A stretch of 64,000 bases of DNA from Ructibacterium sp965146665. Lineage in GTDB: Bacteria; Bacillota; Clostridia; Monoglobales; Monoglobaceae. Made by a program: the position numbers and the translations under genes. The stretch covers positions 284,226 through 348,225 of the forward strand of contig CBCTHE010000002.1 of assembly GCA_965146665.1 (NCBI GenBank), read 5' to 3'. Position 1 is the stretch's first letter. The number at the start of each line of letters is the position of its first letter. Below, piece after piece: positions 24,757 through 33,109 of the stretch. The notes beneath the pieces are model-generated. The model saw only the letters and a program-made list of their open reading frames with translations. It had not been told where the DNA came from and ran no database searches.

Positions 24757-24807
24757 TCAAAAAGCGACGAGGCCGCAGTCCTCCCCAAAAGGAGAGAGCC
24801 GCGGCCT
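24757..24807 (-). terminator. Terminator of the rpmH-jag operon
   Basis: On the minus strand AGGCCGC...GCGGCCT (24807-24801 with 24776-24770) with an inner CTCTCC/GGGGAGG stem is followed by CGTCGCTTTTTG. It starts about 30 bp after the jag stop. Confidence 0.8.
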
Positions 24808-24838
24808 GATCCACTTTTCAATTTTTCTCCGCCCGGAC

Positions 24839-25810
24839 CTACTGCTCGTCAATGGGCGCGACAATGACCTTGCGGTTGGGCTCCTCGCCCACACTATAGG
24901 TTTTCACCCTGTTGCTGTTCTGCAAGGCCGCGTGGATGATCCGCCGTTCATTGGGGGACATGGGCTCAAGCGCAACCGGCTTGTATTCCCGGATCACGCG
25001 GCGTTCCAGGCCCTTTGCCAGCTTTACCAGCGTCTCCTCCCGCTTGGAACGGTATCCCTCTGTGTCCACATTGACCTTAATATAGGAATTCTTCTCCTTG
25101 TTCACATACAGACTGGTCAGGTACTGCACCGCGTCCAGGGTATCGCCCCGCTTGCCGATCAAAAGGCCCATCCGGGAACCGGAAACCTTCACATTGACCG
25201 CCTCGCCGCCGTTGGTCACCTCTGCCACCGCGTCCGCAAGCCCCATTTTATGTACCAGCTCTGTCACAAAGTAGGTCGCGTCCGCCAAAGATTTCTCCGT
25301 CACCTCCCGGCGTTTCCGGGAGCCGCCCTCCTTAGCCCTGGCATCTGGCGCCGCCGTACCCGCCGGGGCTGGCGCCTCTGACGCCTTGACTGCAGGCGCG
25401 GTCTGCTTTGCGGCGTTCTCCGCCGCTTTCACAGGCGCTTTTTTGACAGGCGCGGACGGCTCCTCCGCCTTTTTCTTTTTTCTGCCGTCCGGATCCACGT
25501 AATCCTTAAAGGCCGGATCCTCTTTTGGGGCGTAAGGATTGGCCGCACCGGCCTGCTTGGCCTTCTCCGCCTGTTCGGACGCGGCCCGCTTCTCGGCCAG
25601 CCGCCGGAGCTTGGCCTCCTCTTCCTCCGCCTCTTTGGTGATCCAGGCGGAGATGATGACCTCCTTGCCCAACAGCAGTCCCATCAGGCCCTTGCCGACC
25701 TCACGCTCCACCTTATAGGAGAGCTCCTCCACCGGAACGCCGAACTCCGCCGCCGCCAGCTTCAGGGCCTCTTCCTTACTTTTTGCGTTTTTTTCGATTT
25801 TTCTTAACAT
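24839..25810 (-). CDS. jag: Jag/KhpB RNA-binding protein
   Basis: Jag (KhpB/EloR) is an RNA-binding protein linked to cell elongation and usually encoded after yidC. The 323-residue protein has an N-terminal Jag-N domain (SKEEALKLAAAEFGVPVEEL, 1-55), a long Lys/Ala/Glu-rich linker (about 60-165), a type II KH domain (GSRMGLLIGKRGDTLDAVQY near 215) and a C-terminal R3H domain (SPNERRIIHAALQNSNRVKT near 285). The start overlaps the yidC end by 35 bases, indicating coupling. Last gene of the rpmH-rnpA-yidD-yidC-jag operon. Confidence 0.95.
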   Translation of the reverse strand: MLRKIEKNAKSKEEALKLAAAEFGVPVEELSYKVEREVGKGLMGLLLGKEVIISAWITKEAEEEEAKLRRLAEKRAASEQAEKAKQAGAANPYAPKEDPAFKDYVDPDGRKKKKAEEPSAPVKKAPVKAAENAAKQTAPAVKASEAPAPAGTAAPDARAKEGGSRKRREVTEKSLADATYFVTELVHKMGLADAVAEVTNGGEAVNVKVSGSRMGLLIGKRGDTLDAVQYLTSLYVNKEKNSYIKVNVDTEGYRSKREETLVKLAKGLERRVIREYKPVALEPMSPNERRIIHAALQNSNRVKTYSVGEEPNRKVIVAPIDEQ

Positions 25811-26804
25811 TGACGATCTCCCCTTCGATTTGTTCTTCGGTTAAATCAACTTTTACAATTTTCATCAAAACAAACTGCTGCACCAGCTGGAGAATATTGC
25901 TGACCGTCCAGTACAGGCCCACAGCCGCGGGGAGCGTAAACGCAAACCACGCGGAGATGAACGGCATAAACAGCATCATGGACTGCATGGGATTGGCCTT
26001 TTCTTCGCCGTTGGCGTTTTTCTGGGGCGGAGGCGCCGGCTGCATCTTCTGGGAGAGCTTTGACACCACAAACGAGCTGAGACCGGACAGCACCGGTATG
26101 GACCACAGCGCAATGGTGCCTGGGGTCAGACTGCTGAACTGGCCCACAAACATGCCAAAGAACGCGCCCAGACTCGGGGTCTGGGAAAGATCCAGACCCA
26201 GGAAGTTGAAGTTGACAATATCGTAATTCTTGCCGGTCTCCAAAATCCACTGGCTGTTCATGATCTCCGGATGCACATGCAAAAACCGCGCGATCTGGAT
26301 CTCATACATACCGAACATCTTATAGCCGTTGGCCGTCAGGGCGTCCATGTTCTCAATCCCCAGCGCGGAGAAGAACTGACTCAGCCCGTCGGGGCTGCCC
26401 TGGGCCCACTCCGTAACCGCGCTGACAATCCGCCATACCTCGTCATCGCCAAAGCCCATCAAATACACGACCGGCTTTTTCACGACCCAGTACAGGGCCA
26501 TCAGGATCGGAAGCTGGATCAGAAGGGGCAGACAGCCGCTCATGGGGTTGATCTTATACTTCTGATAGAGCTTCATGGTTTCCATATTCAGTTTTTCTTT
26601 ATCGTTTGCATACTTCTGCTGCAGCTCGTTGAGCAGCGGCTGAAGTTTTTGTGTCTTGGTCATTGAGCGCTGCTGCTTCACCATCATGGGAAGCAGGATC
26701 GCTTTCACGAGAATCGTAAACATAATGATGGTAACACCATAGTTACCCACCAGCATGTTACATAGTTTCAGTATCCAGCCCAGGGCCAGCATGATATAGG
26801 ACAC
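25776..26804 (-). CDS. yidC: Membrane protein insertase YidC
   Basis: YidC/Oxa1/SpoIIIJ inserts proteins into the membrane with or without SecYEG. The 342-residue protein has membrane segments near 5-40 (GVTIIMFTILVKAILLPMMV), 88-105, 215-260 and 275-310, with the hallmark LQQKYANDKEKLNMETMKLY cytoplasmic region and GCLPLLIQLPILMALYWVV. A conserved Arg for substrate contact lies in KQQRSMTKTQKLQPLL. It lacks the lipobox of SpoIIIJ, beginning directly with a membrane helix. The C-terminus is basic (NVKKNRKKRKK), as expected for ribosome contact. Confidence 0.95.
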   Translation of the reverse strand: MSYIMLALGWILKLCNMLVGNYGVTIIMFTILVKAILLPMMVKQQRSMTKTQKLQPLLNELQQKYANDKEKLNMETMKLYQKYKINPMSGCLPLLIQLPILMALYWVVKKPVVYLMGFGDDEVWRIVSAVTEWAQGSPDGLSQFFSALGIENMDALTANGYKMFGMYEIQIARFLHVHPEIMNSQWILETGKNYDIVNFNFLGLDLSQTPSLGAFFGMFVGQFSSLTPGTIALWSIPVLSGLSSFVVSKLSQKMQPAPPPQKNANGEEKANPMQSMMLFMPFISAWFAFTLPAAVGLYWTVSNILQLVQQFVLMKIVKVDLTEEQIEGEIVNVKKNRKKRKK

Positions 26805-26865
26805 TTGCGTTCCTCCTCTTATCCTTCGATTCGGCGGACAGCGCCGGAGGCGTTCCGCTCAGGGG

Positions 26866-27072
26866 TTACGGAAAGTCAATTCCGCCTTTGCAGAAGGGGT
26901 TACAGCGGAGAATCCGCCAAACCGCCTTAAAGCCGCCCCGGATTACGCCGTATTTCTGGATCGCCAGAACAGCGTACTGGGAGCAGCTCGGATAAAACCG
27001 GCAGCATGGTTTTTTCAGGGGCGAGACCCGCCTCTGATAAAACCGGATCAATTTAATCAACAGCCGCTTCAT
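26866..27072 (-). CDS. yidD: Membrane protein insertion efficiency factor YidD
   Basis: A 68-residue basic, amphipathic protein (MKRLLIKLIRFYQRRVSPLK, CCRFYPSCSQYAVLAIQKYG, NPFCKGGIDF) of the YidD family, thought to assist YidC-dependent insertion at the inner face of the membrane. The three-cysteine core CCRFYPSC is conserved. The start at 27072 has GGGAG at nine bases and overlaps the end of rnpA by 20 bases. Confidence 0.95.
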   Translation of the reverse strand: MKRLLIKLIRFYQRRVSPLKKPCCRFYPSCSQYAVLAIQKYGVIRGGFKAVWRILRCNPFCKGGIDFP

Positions 27073-27403
27073 GGTTCCACACTCCCAGCTTTTCAGCTGC
27101 CATTCGGAAGTCCCGCGCCAGTTTTCCGTAAGGCGCATGCACCGTAAAGGTCCGCGCCACGATACAGAGGTCATAGCCCTGTCTGAGGTGTCCCTGCGAA
27201 ATCCGGTAAAGCTCCCGGATTCTGCGCTTGGCCCGGTTCCGCTGAACCGCGCCGCCCACCTTTTTTCCGGCGGTGATCCCCAGCCGCCGCTCCCCTTCCC
27301 GGTTCCTGGCGGCATAGACCACCATGGTGGGGGTGACAGCGGATTTCCCGCGCCGGTAAAGCCGCAGAAACTGTGAATTTTGTGTTAAACTAATAATCTT
27401 CAT
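27053..27403 (-). CDS. rnpA: Ribonuclease P protein component
   Basis: RnpA binds RNase P RNA (rnpB at 5.3 kb) and improves pre-tRNA recognition. The 116-residue protein has the family signature KKVGGAVQRNRAKRRIRELY near residues 50-69 and the N-terminal NSQFLRLYRRGKS central-cleft strand. The start at 27403 is preceded by AAGGCG; the longer open frame extends into the rpmH-rnpA spacer and lacks family similarity. The 206-bp gap to rpmH is unusually long and contains a terminator. Confidence 0.94.
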   Translation of the reverse strand: MKIISLTQNSQFLRLYRRGKSAVTPTMVVYAARNREGERRLGITAGKKVGGAVQRNRAKRRIRELYRISQGHLRQGYDLCIVARTFTVHAPYGKLARDFRMAAEKLGVWNHEAAVD

Positions 27404-27441
27404 GAATAACGCCTTATCTTCCGGTATTACGCCATAATAGA

Positions 27442-27485
27442 CAAAAAGACGCCCGCGGCGTCTTCCAGACTGTCGAAAAACTCTG
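27442..27485 (-). terminator. Terminator with TTTTTCGACAG tag between rpmH and rnpA
   Basis: Reading the minus strand: GTTTTTCGACAGTCTG, then an 8-bp stem AAGACGCC/GGCGTCTT (27464-27457 with 27454-27447), then TTTTTGTC. The same tag-plus-hairpin layout forms each end of the foldback element at 18157-18345, with a different stem sequence. It should attenuate transcription of rnpA and downstream genes. Confidence 0.75.
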
Positions 27486-27609
27486 CTGTATTCAGTTTCC
27501 CGATGTTTGCAGACTGCCAACTGATCCGCGCCCGGCAGCAAAGACCGCCGGGACGCATTGTTGATGGATTGGCAACGCCCGCGGGGATTTCCCTTAGGCT
27601 GACGAGAGC

Positions 27610-27744
27610 CTATGCAGACAGTCTCTTTCTGCCTTTCAGTCTTCTTCTCGCCAAAACTTTACGGCCGTTCTTAGAGCTCATTCTCTTTCTGAAACCATGC
27701 TCCTTCGCCCGCTGTCTTTTCTTCGGCTGGTATGTTCTCAGCAT
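27610..27744 (-). CDS. rpmH: Ribosomal protein L34
   Basis: The 44-residue bL34 protein of the 50S subunit: MLRTYQPKKRQRAKEHGFRK, then RMSSKNGRKVLARRRLKGRK and RLSA. Length and sequence are typical. AAGGAGGG lies six to seven bases before the ATG at 27744. First gene of the leftward operon, 206 bp ahead of rnpA. Confidence 0.97.
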   Translation of the reverse strand: MLRTYQPKKRQRAKEHGFRKRMSSKNGRKVLARRRLKGRKRLSA

Positions 27745-27815
27745 TGCTATCCCTCCTTCAATCCACATGTATCGTGAAAATGATTCACATCATATTTCAT
27801 AACAAAATCTGTAAT

Positions 27816-27844
27816 ATTTTATCATGGTATTTCCCTGTTGTCAA
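27816..27844 (-). promoter_or_regulatory. Sigma-A promoter of rpmH
   Basis: Minus-strand TTGACA (27844-27839) and TAAAAT (27821-27816), spacer 17. The leader is about 65 nt. Confidence 0.82.
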
Positions 27845-27987
27845 GCCCCTTTTCACAGAAAAAAATTTTTCTCAGAATTTTTGACAGGAAAACCGCATAT
27901 CTTGTTATTTGAGTTTTGGGGCCGCTCCACATTTTGTATTCCAATAAAAAAAGAATTTTTTACCGTTATTTTTCAAGTTTTTTAGTG

Positions 27988-28016
27988 TTGAATTTTTCTT
28001 TCTTTTCTGGTATGAT
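27988..28016 (+). promoter_or_regulatory. Sigma-A promoter of dnaA
   Basis: TTGAAT at 27988-27993 and TATGAT at 28011-28016, spacer 17. It gives a dnaA leader of about 235 nt. Confidence 0.8.
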
Positions 28017-28112
28017 AAGTATTACCGCGGAAAGCCGGGCGAGGGGGCACCCTGCCGGCCGGACCGCACTTTCGACATACGCTGCCAGGTTTCTACATTA
28101 TTATTGTATGGG

Positions 28113-28211
28113 TATTTAGGAAAACATGCTTTTCCTAAATATTTTTGCGCACTTTTTTCCGCAGGCAGTTTGTCCCGCTATGGCTTGATATCCATGGGTC
28201 AGCGGGATTTT
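28113..28211 (+). promoter_or_regulatory. Two terminator-like hairpins in the dnaA leader
   Basis: Hairpin 1: a perfect 12-bp stem TATTTAGGAAAA/TTTTCCTAAATA (28113-28124 with 28130-28141) followed by TTTTTG. Hairpin 2: TCCCGCT/AGCGGGA (28173-28179 with 28201-28207) followed by TTTTG. Both lie between the dnaA promoter and start codon and could attenuate transcription. No leader peptide or known riboswitch was recognised. Confidence 0.6.
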
Positions 28212-28258
28212 GACCGGACGCTAGTCCCGAAGTATTACCAGACAGGAGGCTCCCAACC

Positions 28259-29572
28259 TTGGATCAACTCACAAGCATTTGGAATCAAGTATTACAAGAA
28301 CTCTCCCAGGAGATCTCCGGCGTGTCCTTTGACACCTGGATCAAACCCATCCGGCCCGTGGCCCTGACCGAGACGGCCATCCGGCTCTCTGTTCCGGGAA
28401 ACCTGAACAAGAACATGATTATGACCAAATTCCGCTCCATGCTGGAGAGCTGTATTGAGCTCGCCGCAGGACGTCCCTATGACCTGGAAGTGGACTGCGA
28501 TACACCGGAGCCGGAAAAAGCGGCCTCCTCCGACCCCATACGGGATCAGAACACCTTAAATCCCAAATACTCCTTTGAGACCTTTGTGGTGGGGAACAAC
28601 AACAATCTGGCCCACGCGGCCTCACTGGCTGTGGCGGAGGCCCCCTCCCAGAAGTACAACCCCCTGTTCATCTACGGCGGGAGCGGCCTCGGCAAGACCC
28701 ATCTGCTCCAGGCCATCGGAAACTATTTTCTGCAGAATTACCCGGAGCGGCGCGTGCTCTATACCACCAGTGAAAAATTCACCTATGAACTGGTTACCGC
28801 CATTCGGGAAAAGACCAACCAGGACTTTCGGAACAAGCACCGGACCGTGGACCTGCTCCTCATGGACGACATCCAGTTTCTGGCTACCAAGGAGCTGGCC
28901 CAAGAGGAATTTTTCCACACCTTCAACGCCCTGTACGAGGCAGGCAAGCAGATCGTCCTGACCTCTGACCGCCTTCCCTCTGAAACCCCCCACCTGGCGG
29001 ACAGGCTCAAAAGCCGGTTCCAGATGGGCCTGCTGGCCGATATTCAGCCGCCTGACTATGAAACCCGGCTGGCCATCCTCCGCTCCAAGATCGAGGAGGA
29101 GTATTTCACCTTTGACGAAGAGATTGTGGAATATGTGGCCAACAACATCAAATCCAACGTGCGGGATCTGGAGGGCGCGGTCAAGCGGATTCTGGCCTAT
29201 GCTGGGATTGAGCGGACCAACACCATTTCCATGGAGCTGGCCCAAAAGGCCCTGAAGGAGATCCTCTCCACCCTGCCCCAGCGGGATATTAACACCAAGG
29301 TCATCATTGACGAGGTGGAGAAATACTTTCATCTGCCCAGCGGCTCCCTGGTCACCAAACGCCGGTCCAACGACATTGCCTATCCCCGGCACATCGCCAT
29401 GTACATAGCCCGGGAGGTGCTGGACGAATCCTATCCCAGGATCGGGGAGGAGTTCAACCGGGACCACACCACCGTCATGACCGCGGTGAAAAAAATCCGC
29501 CAGAACCTGAGCGGCGACACAGAGCTCGGCGCCATCATCCGGGAACTGGTGGAGAATATCAAGAAGAATTAG
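28259..29572 (+). CDS. dnaA: Chromosomal replication initiator DnaA
   Basis: DnaA binds and melts the origin and regulates its own gene. The 437-residue protein has domain I (1-80, MDQLTSIWNQVLQELSQEIS), a short linker, the AAA+ domain with Walker A GGSGLGKTH at 140-148 and Walker B LLLMDDIQF near 200, and the C-terminal DNA-binding domain with FNRDHTTVMTAVKKI near 400. Translation starts at TTG 28259, supported by AGGAGG nine bases upstream and the expected N-terminus. It is followed 10 bp later by mnmE, not by dnaN. Confidence 0.97.
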   Translation: MDQLTSIWNQVLQELSQEISGVSFDTWIKPIRPVALTETAIRLSVPGNLNKNMIMTKFRSMLESCIELAAGRPYDLEVDCDTPEPEKAASSDPIRDQNTLNPKYSFETFVVGNNNNLAHAASLAVAEAPSQKYNPLFIYGGSGLGKTHLLQAIGNYFLQNYPERRVLYTTSEKFTYELVTAIREKTNQDFRNKHRTVDLLLMDDIQFLATKELAQEEFFHTFNALYEAGKQIVLTSDRLPSETPHLADRLKSRFQMGLLADIQPPDYETRLAILRSKIEEEYFTFDEEIVEYVANNIKSNVRDLEGAVKRILAYAGIERTNTISMELAQKALKEILSTLPQRDINTKVIIDEVEKYFHLPSGSLVTKRRSNDIAYPRHIAMYIAREVLDESYPRIGEEFNRDHTTVMTAVKKIRQNLSGDTELGAIIRELVENIKKN

Positions 29573-29582
29573 AGGGCTTCCC

Positions 29583-30980
29583 ATGAAATTACACGATACC
29601 ATCGCCGCAATCGCCACCCCCATCGGAACGGGTGGCATTGCCATTTTAAGGATCAGCGGTTCCGAGGCCGAGGCCATTGCCCAGCGGGTCGCCGCGGCTC
29701 GGAGCGGGCTGCCGCTCCGCAGTCTGGAGAGCCACAAGCTGACCCTCTGCAATATCCACAAGCTGGACCAGCCGGATGTCCTCATTGACGAGGCGCTGGT
29801 GGCGGTTATGCGCGCGCCCCGCTCCTATACCGGGGAGGACGTGGTGGAGATCAACTGCCACGGCGGCTTTTTCGCGGCGGACCGGATCCTGAACGAGCTT
29901 CTGGCCGCCGGCGCACGGCTGGCGGAGGGCGGGGAATTCACCCGCCGGGCCTTTTTCAACGGAAAGACCGACCTGACCGGAGCGGAGGCCGCCATGGATA
30001 TCATTGATTCCCATTCCGGACTGGGCCTGCAAAACGCGGCCCAGTCCCTGACCGGCGCTCTGGCAAAAAAAATCGGTGCCCTGCGGGAAGAGGTCATTGC
30101 CATCACCTCCCACATCTCGGCGGCGGCGGACTATCCCGAGGAGGTTGACGCCCCGGAACGGACGGCTGCAGAGCGGTCCCTGGCAGAACTGCAGACGGGA
30201 ATACAGGCGCTCCTCGGCACCTTTGAGACCGGAAGGATGCTCCGGGATGGAATTCTGACGGTAATCGCGGGCCGGCCCAACGTGGGAAAATCTTCGCTTC
30301 TCAACGCGCTTGCACGGAGCGACCGGGCCATTGTAACAGATATTCCGGGCACCACCCGGGATGTGATTGAGGAGTATATCAATCTGGGCGGCGCGGCCCT
30401 CCGGCTTCTGGACACAGCCGGGATCCGCACAGGCGCGGACGAGGTGGAGCAGATTGGCATTGACCGGGCAAAGGCCCGTCTTCGCGAGGCTGATCTCTGC
30501 CTCTTTGTGATCGACAGCGCGGCAGGAATCGCGCCGGAGGACATCCGCATTGCCGAGGAGCTCCAGGGCAAAAACGTACTGCTGCTTCTGAACAAGACCG
30601 ACCAGGAGGTCCGGGTCACCCGGGAGCAGGCCGCAGAGGCACTGGGCATCCAGCCGTCGCGGGTGATTGAGACCGCCACCCCCAAGGATGGACCGGCGTC
30701 CGGGATCGATACCCTGGAGGCAGCCATCTCCAGTATGTTCCTCAGCGGACACATGCGGTCCGGCGAGGTGTATCTGAGCAATACGCGCCAGCGGGATTCC
30801 CTGCGCAAGGCCATGGACGCTCTGACGCGTGCCATGGAGGCCAACCGGGCCGGTATGCCCTATGATCTGCTGTATGTGGATCTGGAGGACGTGCTCTCGG
30901 CTCTGGGCGAGGTCACCGGCGCCACCGTGCAGGAGGAGATCATCGATCAGGTGTTCGCCCGGTTCTGCGTAGGGAAATGA
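29583..30980 (+). CDS. mnmE: tRNA modification GTPase MnmE
   Basis: MnmE works with MnmG to put carboxymethylaminomethyl groups on U34 of certain tRNAs. The 465-residue protein has the N-terminal folate-binding domain (MKLHDTIAAIATPIGTGGIA), a helical domain, an inserted GTPase domain with GRPNVGKSSLLNAL near 230, the DIPGTTRDVIEEYI switch and NKTD near 340, and the C-terminal catalytic FCVGK with its essential Cys. It lies 10 bp after dnaA, so it is in the dnaA transcript. mnmG is not in the window. Confidence 0.96.
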   Translation: MKLHDTIAAIATPIGTGGIAILRISGSEAEAIAQRVAAARSGLPLRSLESHKLTLCNIHKLDQPDVLIDEALVAVMRAPRSYTGEDVVEINCHGGFFAADRILNELLAAGARLAEGGEFTRRAFFNGKTDLTGAEAAMDIIDSHSGLGLQNAAQSLTGALAKKIGALREEVIAITSHISAAADYPEEVDAPERTAAERSLAELQTGIQALLGTFETGRMLRDGILTVIAGRPNVGKSSLLNALARSDRAIVTDIPGTTRDVIEEYINLGGAALRLLDTAGIRTGADEVEQIGIDRAKARLREADLCLFVIDSAAGIAPEDIRIAEELQGKNVLLLLNKTDQEVRVTREQAAEALGIQPSRVIETATPKDGPASGIDTLEAAISSMFLSGHMRSGEVYLSNTRQRDSLRKAMDALTRAMEANRAGMPYDLLYVDLEDVLSALGEVTGATVQEEIIDQVFARFCVGK

Positions 30981-31097
30981 CACAGGTGAAAAACCATCTT
31001 TTTCCGGGAACCCGATTATCAGCACAAAAACGGCATACAGCCCCAACAATCACCCTTGTACATATTGCTAAGCCGCACAAAAGGAGGTCCGCAGACT

Positions 31098-32114
31098 TTG
31101 GAAACGTTTCCTGTCTCGTATGAATTTGCCGAAAAATATGTCCGGTTTTCCAAGCCGGAGTACATACAGCTCTATCTTTACCTCAAATACCAGGTAAGCA
31201 AAAACGGCGGCTTTCCAAAGCCGGACGCCATTGCCAGGGATCTGGATATGACGGCAGACCGTGCGATCTATATTCTGGATTTCTGGGTGAGCCGGGATGA
31301 GCTTGTCTATGACGAGACCGGCTACCATTTTCCAGAGGAGGTCCGCCGCGGCCGTCCGGCCCAGGCCGCCCCGGCACCAAAGGCGGGCCGGGACAGCTCC
31401 GGGCGGAAGCAGGTGACCAAGCCCTCCTATACCATGGCGGAGATCGACGCTGTGGCGTCCAGCAACAAATCCGTATCCGGCCTGTTCTATCAGGCGGAGA
31501 CCGTACTCAACAAGATACTGACCCCTTCCGACATGGAGATGCTCTATTCCTTTGTGGACTGGCTGGGTCTTCCGGTGGAGGTCATCACCATGCTTCTGTC
31601 CTATGCGGCAAAGCGCGGCAAGACCAACCGCCGGTACCTGGAGACCGTGGCCATTGACTGGGCGGAGCGCGGGATTGATACCTTTGAGGCGGCCGAGGCC
31701 CATGTTATGGAGCTGGAGGCGCTGGACAGCGCGGAGCATAAAATCCGCGGGATATTGGGCATTTACGACCGGGCTCTGACCCCGACGGAAAAAAAGTACA
31801 TCAGGCTCTGGATCGAGGATGACCAGATCTGTCTGGATCTGATCCCCCTGGCCTATGACCGGACGGTGGAGCACACCGGCAAGCTCAGCTGGGCATATAT
31901 GAACAAGATTCTGCAAAGCTGGGCGGCAGAGGGCTTTACCACCCCGGAACAGGTACGGGACTGGGACGGAAAGTTCAAACAGCAGAGCAAGAGCCAGTCT
32001 GCACAATGCCTGCCGAAAAAGAGTAAATTCAACAACTATGAGGACACGAACCAGACGGATTATGCAAAGCTGGAGGAACAGCTTTTGGATATGATGCTGG
32101 ACCATGAGGGGTGA
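31098..32114 (+). CDS. DnaD-domain replication protein
   Basis: A 338-residue primosomal protein of the DnaD/DnaB type, which remodels DNA and helps load the replicative helicase in Firmicutes. The N-terminal winged-helix-like domain (KPEYIQLYLYLKYQVSKNGG) is followed by a Pro/Ala/Lys linker near 90-115 and two DnaD C-terminal domains, 130-215 (VEVITMLLSYAAKRGKTNRR) and 225-320 (YDRALTPTEKKYIRLWIEDD, ending WAYMNKILQSWAAEG). The start is TTG at 31098, with AAGGAGG ten bases upstream; upstream in-frame codons lack a site. It overlaps no gene and is followed by the helicase loader gene. Confidence 0.88.
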   Translation: METFPVSYEFAEKYVRFSKPEYIQLYLYLKYQVSKNGGFPKPDAIARDLDMTADRAIYILDFWVSRDELVYDETGYHFPEEVRRGRPAQAAPAPKAGRDSSGRKQVTKPSYTMAEIDAVASSNKSVSGLFYQAETVLNKILTPSDMEMLYSFVDWLGLPVEVITMLLSYAAKRGKTNRRYLETVAIDWAERGIDTFEAAEAHVMELEALDSAEHKIRGILGIYDRALTPTEKKYIRLWIEDDQICLDLIPLAYDRTVEHTGKLSWAYMNKILQSWAAEGFTTPEQVRDWDGKFKQQSKSQSAQCLPKKSKFNNYEDTNQTDYAKLEEQLLDMMLDHEG

Positions 32115-32119
32115 GTCAT

Positions 32120-33109
32120 ATGGAATCAGCATACACTTTGGCCAACCGGGAACTGGCCCGGCGGCGGGAGGAAAACCAGGCCGAGCAAGCGCGCCGGACG
32201 GAACAGGTCCGGGAAGCCGCGCCCGCTTATGCCCAGCTGGAAGCCCGGCTGCGTCAGGGCGGAGCCGCCCTGGCCCGATGTGTTCTGGACGGCGGCAAAA
32301 ACTATCCCCGGATTGAGGCGGCAATCCGCGGCCTGCAAGCCCAAAAGGCAGGCATACTCAGACAGCTGAATCTGCCCGAAGACTATCTGGATGAAATATA
32401 CTCCTGTGAAAAGTGCCATGACACCGGCTATGATGACCGCGGCGCCCGCTGTTCATGCCTGCGTCAGCTGGTGACCAAATACATTGGGGTGAACGCAAAC
32501 CTCACCGAGTATATGAAGGAACAGACCTTTGACCGGGTGGATTACAGCCTGTTCGCGGACCAGCCCGCGGAGAACGGCCGTCAGCCCCTTGTCTATGCCA
32601 AACAGGCCTATGCCAGGGGGCTGCAGTTCGCGGAGACTTTTGATGCCACCCACGATAACCTCCTGCTCATGGGGAACGCGGGCACGGGCAAGACCTATCT
32701 CTCCAGCTGTATTGCAAACTATGCGCTGGCACGGGGCAAGACCGTGTATTACCAGACAGCCTTCCAGCTTTTTGACCTGCTGGAAAAGCTGAAATTCGGG
32801 CGCTATGACGGGGATGATCTGGAACAGGCCGAATACACATCCCGGTATGTTTACCAAACCGATTTGCTGATTATTGACGATCTGGGCACAGAGTTTATCT
32901 CCGCCTATTCCACGGCGGCCCTGTTTGACATCATCAACACCCGGCAGATTCAGGAGAAAAGCACCATTCTTTCCACCAACCTCACAGCCGCCGGGCTGGA
33001 GCAGATCTACAGCAAGCGTCTCACCTCACGGCTTATGGGAAATTATACGGTCCTCCCCTTTGTGGGCCGCGACCTGCGGATGCGGAAATTCCAAAGCCCA
33101 AACAAATAA
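32120..33109 (+). CDS. DnaC/DnaI-type helicase loader ATPase
   Basis: A 329-residue AAA+ helicase loader. N-terminal coiled region (NRELARRREENQAEQARRTE), a four-Cys zinc motif SCEKCHDTGYDDRGARCSCL near 95-114 as in Bacillus DnaI, Walker A MGNAGTGKTYLSSC near 190 and Walker B LLIIDDLGTE near 255, with the sensor STNLTAAGLEQIY near 295. It would load the replicative helicase together with the DnaD-like protein encoded just upstream. The ATG at 32120 has GAGGGG nine bases upstream and is preferred to the GTG at 32111. Confidence 0.92.
   Translation: MESAYTLANRELARRREENQAEQARRTEQVREAAPAYAQLEARLRQGGAALARCVLDGGKNYPRIEAAIRGLQAQKAGILRQLNLPEDYLDEIYSCEKCHDTGYDDRGARCSCLRQLVTKYIGVNANLTEYMKEQTFDRVDYSLFADQPAENGRQPLVYAKQAYARGLQFAETFDATHDNLLLMGNAGTGKTYLSSCIANYALARGKTVYYQTAFQLFDLLEKLKFGRYDGDDLEQAEYTSRYVYQTDLLIIDDLGTEFISAYSTAALFDIINTRQIQEKSTILSTNLTAAGLEQIYSKRLTSRLMGNYTVLPFVGRDLRMRKFQSPNK

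Larger units (their letters stand above)
27745..28258. other. rpmH-dnaA divergent intergenic region, possible origin-proximal DNA
   Basis: A 514-bp divergent region holding both promoters. The 27850-28015 part is very AT-rich (runs such as AAAAAAATTTTT), as expected of a DNA-unwinding segment. I found no cluster of TTATCCACA-type DnaA boxes on either strand, so an origin here is suspected from gene content and strand switch only. Confidence 0.45.

Noticed and set aside
27745..28258. Classical DnaA boxes in the rpmH-dnaA gap
   Set aside because: No TTATNCACA-like 9-mer was found on either strand by eye, so oriC itself is not annotated.
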